From Facklamia sp964471435 (GTDB lineage: Bacteria; Bacillota; Bacilli; Lactobacillales; Aerococcaceae): a stretch of 50,332 nt of DNA. A model generated the notes under the pieces. The model ran no database searches. It had not been told where the DNA came from and worked only from the letters and a program-made list of their open reading frames with translations. The stretch lies in the NCBI GenBank assembly GCA_964471435.1, contig CAYYGA010000007.1, positions 1 through 50,332 of the forward strand. The letters are read 5' to 3'. Both the position numbers and the translations under genes were made by a program. This document shows, piece by piece, positions 17,609 to 26,003 of the stretch. Position 1 is the first letter of the stretch. Each line of letters opens with the position of its first letter.

Positions 17609-17854
17609 TTAAGTTGATAAATCAAATAAGATCTTTAAAGCCGCAAGGAGTCCTAAAAAAGAAAAAATTAAAACAAACCAGGGACTTGTATTCAATAAAG
17701 AATCTAAAAATCGTCCAACAAACACTCCGATAATAATAGAGGCTGCCAAAGTGAATCCCAGTTGCGAAACTTTTGCTAAAGCTTCTAAAGCTTTATTGAG
17801 GTTTGTTTTTTTGGGTTCTTTAGGTTTTTGAGGTCTATAAGGTAATCGTGACAC
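17609..17854 (-). CDS. atpZ: AtpZ/AtpI-family membrane protein
   Basis: An 81-residue protein with a basic, Pro/Lys-rich N-terminus and two membrane helices (about 31-50 and 58-77) with the family glycine pattern GFTLAASIIIGVFVGRFLD. It is the first gene of the ATP synthase operon, just before atpI. The start is GTG, six bases after GAGGA. The next gene upstream is the RelE-type toxin, ending 88 bases away, so the operon promoter lies in that short AT-rich stretch or further up; no clear box is visible. Confidence 0.82.
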   Translation of the reverse strand: MSRLPYRPQKPKEPKKTNLNKALEALAKVSQLGFTLAASIIIGVFVGRFLDSLLNTSPWFVLIFSFLGLLAALKILFDLST

Positions 17855-17941
17855 AACTTTTCCTCATCTCCAAAAAAAATTTCTTTGTTTGTAAATTTCT
17901 ACTCGTTTTCTATTTAAAAGGAGTAAAAAAGGAAAAAATAT

Positions 17942-18226
17942 TTAATTTAAACTTTCGGAAAGGATATGGGTATGTTCGTAACCCGTTTCCAAAGCCAAAA
18001 TAATCATTTTCTGACCCTCAATTTTACTCATAATCCGGTAATGTCCGACACGGTAACGCCAGATTCCAGGTAAAGCAGAGTTTAAAGCTCTACCCGCTCT
18101 TACGGGATAACTGGAGCGATTGATATGTTTGTCCATCCAGAGCAAAATCAGCAGGGCTTCGTGGCGTTCGAGTTCACTTAACTGCCGGCAGAAACTTTTT
18201 GATAAAAAGATATTAAATGTTGTCAT
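17942..18226 (-). CDS. RelE/ParE-family toxin
   Basis: A 94-residue basic protein with the RelE fold pattern: LSKSFCRQLSEL in the N-terminal helices, then PGIWRYRVGHYRIMSKIEGQKMIILALETGYEH, where Arg residues of the beta-sheet (WRYRVGHYRI) are the usual catalytic or ribosome-binding positions. RelE-type toxins cleave mRNA on the ribosome. The start ATG overlaps the antitoxin end by 14 bases, the classic type II order antitoxin then toxin. Target and activity are not shown by sequence. Confidence 0.85.
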   Translation of the reverse strand: MTTFNIFLSKSFCRQLSELERHEALLILLWMDKHINRSSYPVRAGRALNSALPGIWRYRVGHYRIMSKIEGQKMIILALETGYEHTHILSESLN

Positions 18227-18449
18227 TTTTTATCTTATATTCCTCCAAGACCGTCTGTATAGGTTGGGATTCTTGTGTTTGTAAATATTCTTCATAGGCT
18301 GCTTTAGCAATCGATGCATCATACTTATCTTCTAAAATTTCAATCGTACTTGACTTTAATAATTCAGAAAGACTTTTATTTTCAAATTTTGCCATTCGGT
18401 CAAAAAATTCTTTTTCTTCTTTTGAAACTCTGACAGTTATGGTAGACAT
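18213..18449 (-). CDS. Ribbon-helix-helix antitoxin (RelB/DUF6290-like)
   Basis: A 78-residue protein. MSTITVRVSKEEKEFFDRMAKFENKSLSEL (cited as two halves, 1-15 and 16-30) is the ribbon-helix-helix DNA-binding unit. The C-terminal part (AYEEYLQTQE onward) would wrap the toxin. The start is ATG at 18447-18449 with GAGGAGG upstream; a GTG five codons earlier lies in the ribosome site. The pair probably represses its own promoter. A palindrome GTAAACGTTTTAC sits about 95 bases upstream. Confidence 0.83.
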   Translation of the reverse strand: MSTITVRVSKEEKEFFDRMAKFENKSLSELLKSSTIEILEDKYDASIAKAAYEEYLQTQESQPIQTVLEEYKIKNDNI

Positions 18450-18543
18450 ATAAAACCTCCTCACCTTTCTATTCTAACGTTGAACACATTTGTGTGTCAA
18501 CCGTTTTTTTGAAATATTTAAATTAAATTATTTAGTAAAAATT

Positions 18544-18558
18544 ATGTAAACGTTTTAC
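18544..18558. promoter_or_regulatory. cre-like palindrome upstream of the toxin-antitoxin pair
   Basis: ATGTAAACGTTTTAC is a near palindrome with one mismatch to the catabolite-control (cre) consensus. It could instead be the antitoxin operator. The surrounding 18450-18967 stretch is about 518 bases of very AT-rich non-coding DNA with no other gene. Confidence 0.35.
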
Positions 18559-18827
18559 CCGAATTGCAAATTATTGTATTAAATAATTTAATAAATCAAT
18601 TTAATAATCAATATTTTTAGTTTAAAACTATAATTTTTAACTTTCAACTTACTTATATTCGCCTTATTGATAAATCGTATAGCTAAAATATAGATAATTC
18701 ATCTATGACCTTAATGCCTCGGCAAAATAAATATAGCCGGCACTTTTTTAATTGTTTTAAATAATCATCAACAGGCCATGGTCATTTGTAAGTTTTATAA
18801 TTATTTTCTTTTATATTTTTTCATAAG

Positions 18828-18842
18828 TTGAAAGCGAACTCA
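18828..18842 (+). promoter_or_regulatory. cre consensus match upstream of ohr
   Basis: TTGAAAGCGAACTCA matches every fixed position of WTGNAANCGNWNNCW, the CcpA target. It lies about 125 bases before the Ohr/OsmC gene, which suggests catabolite control of that gene. A single match in AT-rich DNA is suggestive only. Confidence 0.4.
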
Positions 18843-18967
18843 AAATAAAACTATTTTTATTTCAGATAGGTTGATGCTTTTATTTAATTTTTTGCTAAAC
18901 AAGCAAGTGGTTTATTTTTTCAAAATTTGATAAGCTGATTATATGAGATCGATTAAGGAGGGATTTA

Positions 18968-19342
18968 ATGGCTTATAAAACAGGACATGGTATTAGTGAA
19001 GATGGGCGTCAGGGAATTGCTAAATTAGCTGACGGATCTTTTTCCTTGGATATGCAGGAAAGGACTCCGGAAGAATTATATGCGATGGCCTATGCTGCTT
19101 GTTATGCATCCGCTTTAAACCGGGTGAAGGAGCCTCGGAGGATAGATAATGCTCACCGGGTTGAAGTAATCATTGATGTAGATGAAGACTCCAGTGATTT
19201 AGTGGTTCAAATTAAGGTCGCATTTGAAGGTTTAGATCAGGATACTGCTGAGCGGATCGCTAAGTTAGGCGATAAAGTGTGTCGCTATTCGACCGCAGTT
19301 GAAGGAAATATTAAAAAGACTGTGGAAGTCATTCCTTATTAA
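18968..19342 (+). CDS. Ohr/OsmC-family peroxidase
   Basis: Thiol peroxidase that reduces organic hydroperoxides using two cysteines. The 124-residue protein contains TPEELYAMAYAACYASAL with the peroxidatic Cys45, and LGDKVCRYSTAVEGNI with the resolving Cys105; ending and spacing fit the Ohr branch. It is about 15 residues shorter than typical Ohr because the N-terminal strand region is trimmed (MAYKTGHGISEDGRQG). AAGGAGG precedes the ATG. No OhrR-type regulator is adjacent. A hairpin terminator follows. Confidence 0.87.
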   Translation: MAYKTGHGISEDGRQGIAKLADGSFSLDMQERTPEELYAMAYAACYASALNRVKEPRRIDNAHRVEVIIDVDEDSSDLVVQIKVAFEGLDQDTAERIAKLGDKVCRYSTAVEGNIKKTVEVIPY

Positions 19343-19390
19343 GGCGGTAAATATTAAAATTTATTAAATTAGATTGATTCAACTTTTATA

Positions 19391-19437
19391 AACTCGTTTT
19401 GTTGGTTACTGAAAAAAGTGACTGGCGAGCGGGTTTT
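19391..19437 (+). terminator. Terminator after ohr
   Basis: Interrupted stem CTCG..GTTACT / AGTGAC..CGAG, followed by a T-rich run at 19433-19442. Confidence 0.6.
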
Positions 19438-19479
19438 TGTTTTCTCATTTGGAGGTGAATCTATTTAAAAGGATTGACC

Positions 19480-19600
19480 GCTTTCTCGATTGCTTGAGAA
19501 ACCTCTTAATGGGCTGGAACACTTTCTCGCATGTAGGAGAAGCCCTCTAGGGGCTTGAACGCTTTCACAAGCGCTTGAGTAATTGCATCCGCCTATTTCG
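19480..19600. repeat. Degenerate ~40-bp tandem repeat, three units
   Basis: Units start at 19480, 19521 and 19561 (41- and 40-bp steps) and share CTTTCTC or CTTTCAC at the start and GGGCTTGAAC-like ends. Each unit contains a small internal hairpin (TTTCTC/GAGAAA, TTCTC/GAGAA, and a weaker third). It lies in the otherwise empty 19343-19813 interval between ohr and the FMN-binding protein gene. The period equals that of the 3370-3521 array although the sequences differ. Confidence 0.5.
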
Positions 19601-19724
19601 GTACTTCAAACAGTCAAATAATTAGAAAATTAAAATAAACACTGCTCAATTTGAAGAAGATAAATTTTACTCCTGCCCTGCTGCCCTCTTTTGCTGCCTC
19701 TTAAGAGGTTGTAAAGAATCAGAA

Positions 19725-19762
19725 AAAGGCCTCAACGCTGAAATATCAACGTTGAGGCCTTT
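19725..19762 (-). terminator. Strong bidirectional terminator
   Basis: Perfect 13-bp stem AAAGGCCTCAACG / CGTTGAGGCCTTT with a 12-base loop, about 50 bases beyond the stop of the minus-strand FMN-binding protein gene. Confidence 0.88.
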
Positions 19763-19813
19763 CACATTTATAGATAGACTGGGAAATTATCCCGCTACTA
19801 TTTTATTGATTAA

Positions 19814-21145
19814 TTATGCACCTTGTAAAGCTTGTGCAACTGCTTCTTTGATACCATTAGAAGTTCCTGTTGCACCTGATACAGTGTCAACATCTGTTGA
19901 GTTTTCATCAACGATTGCTTGAGGAACTGTTTCTAATGCTTCATCAGCAATTCCTTCAGTTTCTTCTTGTGAAGTTACTTGAACATCTGTAATTGCGCCG
20001 TCAGCAACAACTACTTCTACTGTGATATCACCAATATAGCCAGCTGCTGTACCTTCGTAAGTTCCGTCTTCAACACCGTCTGCTGTAACCGCAGCAACTG
20101 TCTCTTCTTCACTTTCTTCAGTTTCTTCTGCAGCACCTTCATAGTTAGCTTCGTCATAGTTTACTTCTTCAGTAATACCATTTTGAGCCATAGCGAAGAT
20201 AACATCCGCCATATCATCTAATAACTCAGATGAACTTGTAGCACCAGAAACAGTATCAATTTCTGGATCTTGTCCATCAACTAATTGAGCTTCCAACTCT
20301 ACAGATGCATCAGCAAATGAAGTGCCAGAGCCTTCTTCCATGTTGGCATTGTATTCTTCGTCTTCAGACTTGACGACGCCTTCTTCGTTAGTGTAATCAA
20401 AGTCAGCTTCAGTTACTTCACCTTCAGCAACTGTAATTTCTAAGTAAGCTGCCCAGCCACGCTCATCAGGGTTAGTTATTAGACGGTAAGTTCCATCTTC
20501 TAACTTAGCATCTTCAGCGTATGCAGGAATTGTTTCACCTTCAGCAGCAGCACCTTCGTAGTCAACTTCATCATAGTTTAATTCTTCTGTTAAACCATTT
20601 TGAGCCATTGCTAATAAAACATCAGCCATTTGGTCTGCTATTTCTGCTGAACCTGTAGCACCAGATACAACATCAATTTCAGGATCTTGTCCGTCAACTA
20701 ATTGACCTTCAATTTCTATAGCCGCATCTGCAAATGAAATACCTGCTTCTTCTTCCATGCTAGCATTATAGTCTTCATTTTCAGATTTTAAGTTGCCTTC
20801 TTCATCTGTGTAATCAAAGTCAGCTTCAGTAATTTCGCCTTCTACTACTGTGATTTCTAAGAAAGCTGCCCAGCCACGCTCATCTGCGTTGGATACTAAG
20901 CGGTAAGTTCCATCTTGTAACTCACCATCTTCGGCATATGCAGGAACAACTTCACCATCTGTTGCTTCTTCAGTTGCATCTTCTTCTGCTTCTGTTACTT
21001 CTTCTTCAGCTGTCTCTTCTTCCATTGTTTCGACAACTTCTGTTTCTTCAGTTTCTTCTTGAGCTGCTACATACGAAATAGAAGCGATTCCAAGAGTTGA
21101 GATTGCAGCTAAAACTGCACTTGCTTTCAATAGTGATTTTTTCAT
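19814..21145 (-). CDS. Secreted acidic protein with three FMN_bind-type units
   Basis: A 443-residue exported protein. It has a signal peptide (1-28, cut after VAA) without a lipobox Cys, then a Glu-rich linker, two near-identical ~139-residue repeats (about 70-190 and 209-329) with DGTYRL, DERGWAA and DPEID.VSGAT, and a C-terminal classical FMN_bind domain (355-443). Each unit ends in SGAT (161-164, 300-303, 423-426), the motif in which ApbE-type enzymes attach FMN to the last Thr. Listeria PplA, which shuttles electrons outside the cell, has two such domains. An extracellular redox role is inferred; no ApbE or electron-transfer partner is in the window. There is no sortase motif. TTGAAT/TATACT forms its promoter. 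Confidence 0.82.
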   Translation of the reverse strand: MKKSLLKASAVLAAISTLGIASISYVAAQEETEETEVVETMEEETAEEEVTEAEEDATEEATDGEVVPAYAEDGELQDGTYRLVSNADERGWAAFLEITVVEGEITEADFDYTDEEGNLKSENEDYNASMEEEAGISFADAAIEIEGQLVDGQDPEIDVVSGATGSAEIADQMADVLLAMAQNGLTEELNYDEVDYEGAAAEGETIPAYAEDAKLEDGTYRLITNPDERGWAAYLEITVAEGEVTEADFDYTNEEGVVKSEDEEYNANMEEGSGTSFADASVELEAQLVDGQDPEIDTVSGATSSSELLDDMADVIFAMAQNGITEEVNYDEANYEGAAEETEESEEETVAAVTADGVEDGTYEGTAAGYIGDITVEVVVADGAITDVQVTSQEETEGIADEALETVPQAIVDENSTDVDTVSGATGTSNGIKEAVAQALQGA

Positions 21146-21185
21146 TTAATCTCCCTTTCACAAAGCCTTAAGTTTTCTAGATATA

Positions 21186-21214
21186 AGTATATCGATTCTC
21201 ATCAAACTATTCAA
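21186..21214 (-). promoter_or_regulatory. Promoter of the FMN-binding protein gene
   Basis: The minus strand reads TTGAAT (21209-21214), a 17-base spacer, then TATACT (21186-21191), about 40 bases before the ATG. Confidence 0.7.
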
Positions 21215-21357
21215 CCGATAACCTCGTAAGCGTTATAAATTTTATCGATAAACAACCTAAAATTAATTTTTTGTTGCTAAAGATTTTTTATAAAAAGCTT
21301 CGTTTCCTAAATTTAGTGAACTTTTTTTCAAGTGCAGAAAACATTTTCAGTTTTTTA

Positions 21358-21388
21358 TTGCTTTTATGAAAATATTTTATGGTATAAT
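21358..21388 (+). promoter_or_regulatory. Promoter of the PucR-family gene
   Basis: TATAAT at 21383-21388 with a weak TTGCTT 19 bases upstream. It overlaps a spurious upstream ATG, which argues for the start at 21420. Confidence 0.5.
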
Positions 21389-21419
21389 ATTTTTAATACG
21401 ATTAAGAAGAGGTAGAAAA

Positions 21420-23036
21420 ATGGGATTAAGTGTAAGAGAAGTATTAAGGTCGAAAGAATTTGAAAACTATCAGTTAATAGCAGGTTCAAAAGGCTTAAAT
21501 AATTCCATTCAAGGGGTCGCTATTATTGATGCTCCGGATGCTTTCCAATGGAACCGGGGCAAAGAGTTTGCCATTTCTTCAGGTTATTTGTTTTCTAAAA
21601 ATCCTAACCTGATAAATGAATTATTAGCAGATGAAAATTTCAGAGGAATCGCATGTTTAGGAATCAAGCAGCGGTACGTTAAAGAATTCCCTCAAGAAAT
21701 TCTGGCTGAATTCGACCGTTTAGCAATTCCGTTACTCATTATTCCGCCTGAATTTTCTTGGATGGATATTATAAATCATTTAAACGTAATAGTAATGAAT
21801 AAAAATATTCGTCAGTTTAGAATTGGTTCTTTAAACTTAAAAAATTCTTCAAACGCTTCTTACCAGGGGCGTAAAATTAACAAGATTTTATCAAATATGG
21901 AAAATGAATTAAATTTTCCTGCCATGTTATATGATGTTTCAAATGCGATTTCATATTATTCATCCAATTCTTTTGTAAAGTTTGCGAAATATTCGGATGA
22001 AGAAGACTTTTGGAATCCCCGCTTTGAACATCATAAAGAGATTTTATGTGACAACTTAAATATGGTGCGTTATCGCTATGAAGATGACCGCTTTGACCAA
22101 CCCTATTCATGGATTACTATTCCGGTAAAGGTTGGCCAAGAAGTCAAAGCTTATTTTGTTTTAGTAGAAGAAACAAGTTTAATTGATTACTTTGACCAGT
22201 TTTCAATTCGAATTGGTTTCCTTTTGTTGCAGTCATTGTATGAACAGATTACTGCTTTATCCATCTTTGAAAATAGAGGCTTTGAGAAATTGATTCAAGA
22301 CCTTTTATCCGGTTTACTGTCTGCTCCAGATGCCATTATCCGCCGGGCCAATGAAATTTATATTAATGAAAAAGATCAATATTATATGGCTCTGATTGAG
22401 TCACGGGATGAATCCTCTCCTTTTGATGAAACACTTTTAACCCGTACACTGAATAAATCACTGGCACAATTAGAAGGATACCGTTCAGTGCTGCTTGATA
22501 ATCAAACATCTTTAGTAATCATTCCTCATCAGCTGGCTTCAGGACAGATGCTGGAAAAAAAATTAATGAAGGAATTATTTGGGGAAATCCAAGCTACTTT
22601 AGTAAAACTACAGGATTCAGAACTCATTCGAATCGGCTATTCTGATATTGCAGAAGATATTTTTGAAACCTCGCGTAATTATCAACGGGCTAAACAGTCT
22701 TTATTAATGGGGCGTATTTTAAAAGAAGATCAAAAAGTGACTGCCTATAGTGAACTAGGTCCTTTTGCATGGTTGAAACTGCCGGAAGAAGAGATTGAAG
22801 TTTTTAAAGAAAAAATCAATCTGCTGAAATTAGAAGATAATCCGGATGATTTGATTGAAACCTTGAAATATTATTTAAGAAATAATTTGAATTACAGTCA
22901 AACAGCTAAAGATTTATTTGTTCATATTAATACAGTTCGTCATCGAATTGCTCATATCCGGGAAGTGGTGAATGTTGATCTGGATAATGCTTTTGAGCGT
23001 CTGGGTCTGGAAATTGCCATGGAGCTGTTTTATTAG
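21420..23036 (+). CDS. PucR/CdaR-family transcriptional regulator
   Basis: A 538-residue regulator. The N-terminal PucR domain (GLSVREVL..., AFQWNRGKEFAISSGYLF) covers about 1-120. A central GGDEF-like/CdaR segment follows (about 290-420), and a C-terminal PucR helix-turn-helix contains YYLRNNLNYSQTAKDLFVHINTVRHRI, cited by its core SQTAKDLFVHINTVRHR. Members control purine, amino-acid or sugar-acid catabolism in response to a metabolite. The start is ATG at 21420 after AAGAGGT; the open frame upstream runs through the promoter. It is divergent from the FMN-binding protein gene and convergent with the M20 gene, either of which could be its target. The ligand is unknown. Confidence 0.88.
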   Translation: MGLSVREVLRSKEFENYQLIAGSKGLNNSIQGVAIIDAPDAFQWNRGKEFAISSGYLFSKNPNLINELLADENFRGIACLGIKQRYVKEFPQEILAEFDRLAIPLLIIPPEFSWMDIINHLNVIVMNKNIRQFRIGSLNLKNSSNASYQGRKINKILSNMENELNFPAMLYDVSNAISYYSSNSFVKFAKYSDEEDFWNPRFEHHKEILCDNLNMVRYRYEDDRFDQPYSWITIPVKVGQEVKAYFVLVEETSLIDYFDQFSIRIGFLLLQSLYEQITALSIFENRGFEKLIQDLLSGLLSAPDAIIRRANEIYINEKDQYYMALIESRDESSPFDETLLTRTLNKSLAQLEGYRSVLLDNQTSLVIIPHQLASGQMLEKKLMKELFGEIQATLVKLQDSELIRIGYSDIAEDIFETSRNYQRAKQSLLMGRILKEDQKVTAYSELGPFAWLKLPEEEIEVFKEKINLLKLEDNPDDLIETLKYYLRNNLNYSQTAKDLFVHINTVRHRIAHIREVVNVDLDNAFERLGLEIAMELFY

Positions 23037-23153
23037 ATTTATATAAAAATAAAATAGTTTTACTAGGGCGAACGCTAATGTATAGGATTTTTAAACTGGG
23101 TAAAAGCTTTTTATTTTAATTTTAAAAATTTTTCATCCTAAATGTATATAGTT

Positions 23154-23463
23154 AAAGGGGGCTGTGCCATAAGTCAAACATAACCTTTAAACTATAATTT
23201 AGATGCTGTGCAATATGATTGCATAATTATAAAACTAAAATCTGAAAGAAAAAACCAAAACGTTTTATCACCGCATTAGAATCATCTGCGTAGCGTAGAG
23301 TGGCTTAGTGAAAGCATTTGCTTGAACTTAGCCACTCTCTAGCAGATGAAGTCTGTAAACTCCGACCAAAGGAAGGAGTTGAAAGACGTGTCGCGGTAAT
23401 AAAACGTTTTGGTTTTTTCTGTAAGATTAATTTTAAAAATTGACTTATGACACAGCCCCTTTT
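23154..23463. mobile_element. MITE-like element with 24-bp terminal inverted repeats
   Basis: The left end (23154-23177) and right end (23440-23463) are inverted copies reading AAAGGGG-CTGTG-CATAAGTCAA, with one extra G and one C/T difference. They enclose about 310 bases with no open frame, including one full copy of the hairpin repeat described next. It sits between convergent genes (pucR family and M20 amidohydrolase), where the ends could also act as a terminator. No target duplication is clear. It occupies most of the 23037-23466 interval. Confidence 0.6.
23239..23428 (+). repeat. Hairpin repeat element, copy A
   Basis: Outer arms AATCTGAAAG... and ...TTTTCTGTAAGATT flank a nearly perfect inverted arm (AAAAAACCAAAACGTTTTAT and its complement) and a 134-base core (23267-23400). 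The core folds as a three-way junction. One arm is TCATCTGC/GCAGATGA capped by AGAGTGGC/GCCACTCT, and the other is AACTCC/GGAGTT. It has about 85-90% identity by eye to copy B (33650-33783, opposite strand). No coding potential. Confidence 0.8.
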
Positions 23464-23466
23464 GTT

Positions 23467-24648
23467 CTAATTATTTAAATAGTCTAAAGCATAATCGACA
23501 TGCAACTGCACCATTAAGGGCAGTGCCTTTTCATCTAAATCGAACTTTTCATGATGTAATCCATAAGAGGTCTTTTCGGAAGAACATACGCCTACTCTTA
23601 CATAAACACCAGGGATTTCGGCCAGGTAATCGGCAAAGTCATCCGCGCCCATTGAAGGGCCAGCTTGTCTTATCACCTTGTCCGGTCCGGCAATTTTAGC
23701 TGCTACTGCCTGCGCTCTTAAAGCAGGTTTTTCATGATTGATCACCGGCGCGGCGGCATCATAATTTTCAAATCTTACACTGGCTCCGTGAAGCTCGCCT
23801 TCAAGTTGAGCGATTTGTTCGATCCGGGCTAAAAAGGTCTCTCGGCTTTCATGCGATAAACATCTTAAGGTGCCTTCAATTTTCGCATGGTTGGCTATGA
23901 TATTATAACGCGTCCCCGATTGAAAACGACCGATGCCTACAATAACCGGTTCTAAAGGGTTGGCTTGCCGGGCGGAAATCTGCTGGATTTTGCTGACAAT
24001 ATTAGCGCCTATCACTAAGGCATCTACCCCTAAGTGCGGTTCAGCCACGTGGGCTGATTTGCCATGGACTTCGATGGTGAAAATATCGCAGGAGGCATTT
24101 TGAGGACCCGCAACTGCCTGAACTTGGCCAATGTTTAAAAGCGGATCTACATGCATGCCGAAAACCTGGGTAGCTTCATCAATTAAACCAGATGCAACAA
24201 ATTGCTTGGCTCCTGCCCCAATTTCTTCGGCCTGTTGAAAGGCTAAAAGAATTTTTCCGCTAAATAAATGCTGATTTTCTTTTAAATAGCGTGCGGCTCC
24301 TAATAAAGCAGTTGTATGAGCGTCATGGCCGCAGGCATGCATACGTCCTTGGTTTAAAGAAGGAAAGTCATGCTCAGTAGCTTCTTGAATCTCCAAAGCA
24401 TCAATATCAGCGCGTAAAATAATCTGACGGTTTGCCGGATTGTCAGCTGGCACTTTCCGCCCTTCAATCACCCCTAAAGTTCCTGTTTCCCCTACTTCTT
24501 GATAAGAAATACCTAAATCCTTTAACTGCTGACGGATATAGTTGGCCGTCTCATATTCTTTTAAAGACGATTCAGGATGCTGGTGAAAGGCCCGGCGCCA
24601 TTCGATTAACTGATTTTCTAAAGCTTTAATTTCTCTTTGAATTTGCAT
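23467..24648 (-). CDS. M20D-family amidohydrolase (N-acyl-amino acid/hippurate type)
   Basis: Zinc (or Mn) hydrolase of N-acylated amino acids or small peptides. The 393-residue protein has HACGHDAHTTALLGAA with the metal-binding Cys and His, QQAEEIGAGAKQFV with the catalytic Glu pair, a dimerisation domain (HGKSAHVAEPHLGVDAL), and GPSMGADDFADYL near the end. GGAGTAAG precedes the ATG. It follows metQ by 37 bases and is in the same T-box-controlled message. In streptococci a comparable gene lies between metQ and metNP. Here no transporter genes follow; the MITE-like element does. Confidence 0.9.
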   Translation of the reverse strand: MQIQREIKALENQLIEWRRAFHQHPESSLKEYETANYIRQQLKDLGISYQEVGETGTLGVIEGRKVPADNPANRQIILRADIDALEIQEATEHDFPSLNQGRMHACGHDAHTTALLGAARYLKENQHLFSGKILLAFQQAEEIGAGAKQFVASGLIDEATQVFGMHVDPLLNIGQVQAVAGPQNASCDIFTIEVHGKSAHVAEPHLGVDALVIGANIVSKIQQISARQANPLEPVIVGIGRFQSGTRYNIIANHAKIEGTLRCLSHESRETFLARIEQIAQLEGELHGASVRFENYDAAAPVINHEKPALRAQAVAAKIAGPDKVIRQAGPSMGADDFADYLAEIPGVYVRVGVCSSEKTSYGLHHEKFDLDEKALPLMVQLHVDYALDYLNN

Positions 24649-24685
24649 GACTTACTCCTTCTTCTACTTACAATACTTTTTAAAA

Positions 24686-25612
24686 TTATTCGCTGTCGGA
24701 TTCTGTTTCTTCTTCTACAGGCTCTTCCTCTGTTTCTGCATCATTACCGGAGCTTCCCTCTTGGTCTGCACCTTCCCAAGCTGGCACAGAACCCCCGTTG
24801 TCTGATTCGATAATTACTTGACCTACATCATCTTGTTGGTACAACTCCACAATCTTTAAGTACAAATCATTATCCACATCTTCTGCACGGGATGCAATTA
24901 CATTTCGGTAAGCATCACTTAAAGCTTCCGGATTATCAGTATCTACAAAAATCGCATCCGCCGGATCTAAACCTGCATTGGAAGCATGACCTGAGTTAAT
25001 GAAAGCTGCGTCCACATCCGGTAAAACTAAGGCCAACTGCCCTGCTTCCAATTCTTCAATCTGAATGTTGAGTGGATTATCCGTTATATCATTGACCGTC
25101 GGTAAAATGCCTGCCTCATCATCAATCTCTAACAGACCTGCGATTTCCAAGGCTAAAAGGGCACGTCCCCCATTTGTCGGATCAGAAGGAATGGCAATGG
25201 TTGCTCCTTCAGGTATTTCTTCAATGGACTGGTATTGTTCTGAATAAAGGCCTAATTTAGTGACTAAGGTATAACCTAAAACTTGCAGGTTCTGGTTATT
25301 TTCTTCATTCCAATTATCTAAAAAAGCCACATGTTGGAAGGAGTTTAAATCCAAGGATCCATCTGCTAAAGCTTCATTGGGTAAGACGTAGTCTGTAAAT
25401 AGTACGACTTCAATTTCAATACCTTCTTCTTCCAAAGCTTTGTCTGCTACATAATTCCAAGTCTGTTCACTGGATTCACCGACTACCCCTACGCTTACTT
25501 GTTCACCTTCAAAAAGTTTACCTTCATCTTGAGCTTGGACGGCTGTAAACGGCTGAAAAGCTAAAGCGGCTAATAAAGCAGCGGCAGATAATTGTTTAAA
25601 TAATTTTTTCAT
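24686..25612 (-). CDS. metQ: MetQ/NlpA-family substrate-binding protein (no lipobox)
   Basis: Binding protein of the methionine ABC importer family. The 308-residue protein shows EVVLFTDYVLPNEALADGSLDLNSFQH (read as FTDYVLPNEAL and LDLNSFQH), AIPSDPTNGGRALL and DAAFINSGHA, all typical. The signal peptide ends ...FTAVQAQDE: an AXA cleavage site instead of the usual LXXC lipobox, so no Cys is available for a lipid anchor. The C-terminus carries an acidic tail (about 280-308). A Met-type T-box lies upstream. The ATPase and permease genes are not in the window. GGGAG precedes the ATG. Confidence 0.88.
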   Translation of the reverse strand: MKKLFKQLSAAALLAALAFQPFTAVQAQDEGKLFEGEQVSVGVVGESSEQTWNYVADKALEEEGIEIEVVLFTDYVLPNEALADGSLDLNSFQHVAFLDNWNEENNQNLQVLGYTLVTKLGLYSEQYQSIEEIPEGATIAIPSDPTNGGRALLALEIAGLLEIDDEAGILPTVNDITDNPLNIQIEELEAGQLALVLPDVDAAFINSGHASNAGLDPADAIFVDTDNPEALSDAYRNVIASRAEDVDNDLYLKIVELYQQDDVGQVIIESDNGGSVPAWEGADQEGSSGNDAETEEEPVEEETESDSE

Positions 25613-25704
25613 AGTAAGGACTCCCTTTTTTTTAATGATTTTTTGGAAAATATTTTTTATAATTTAATGCAACGACCGGTGAATGGTGATAGAGGGAGTG
25701 AGAC

Positions 25705-25997
25705 AACAAAAAAACCCGCCCCTATCTCTAAGGACGAGTGTTATTCGTGATACCACCTTAATTCGTTATACTATCACTAGTATAACCTCATTCAGTACGA
25801 AATCGGGCTCCTTTTATAGGAGGTGTTTGATACTGAGGCATAGTTAACGGGTGCATCCGTTCAGCTCTAAAGTTTTTCAAGCTGACCGCTCAGTGTCCAT
25901 TTTCATCAAACCTTCGCTTACCTGCTCTCACCTAACGCAGGCTCTCTTTGAAGTTACCGTTCAATTACTCTACACATTACAGCGTTTGTTTTTATTA
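25705..25997 (-). promoter_or_regulatory. T-box riboswitch leader (likely tRNA-Met) of metQ-M20 operon
   Basis: The minus strand carries the T-box sequence AAGGTGGTATCACG (25746-25759), upstream stem I with the AGGTGAGAGC element, and a terminator (CTCGTCCT / AGGGGCGGG and seven T, tract at 25708-25714). In the expected specifier loop, GATGAAAATGGAC, the triplet ATG (25898-25900) reads as Met. That assignment rests on loop position and on metQ downstream; GAC next to it would read Asp. Uncharged tRNA should switch the hairpin to the antiterminator form. The rest of 25613-26141 holds only the promoter and AT-rich sequence. Confidence 0.92.
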
Positions 25998-26003
25998 AAA
26001 CTT

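Noticed and set aside
23154..23463. A CRISPR array or attachment site
   Set aside because: The repeats are terminal inverted repeats plus an internal palindrome, without regularly spaced direct repeats or spacers; no integrase is nearby.
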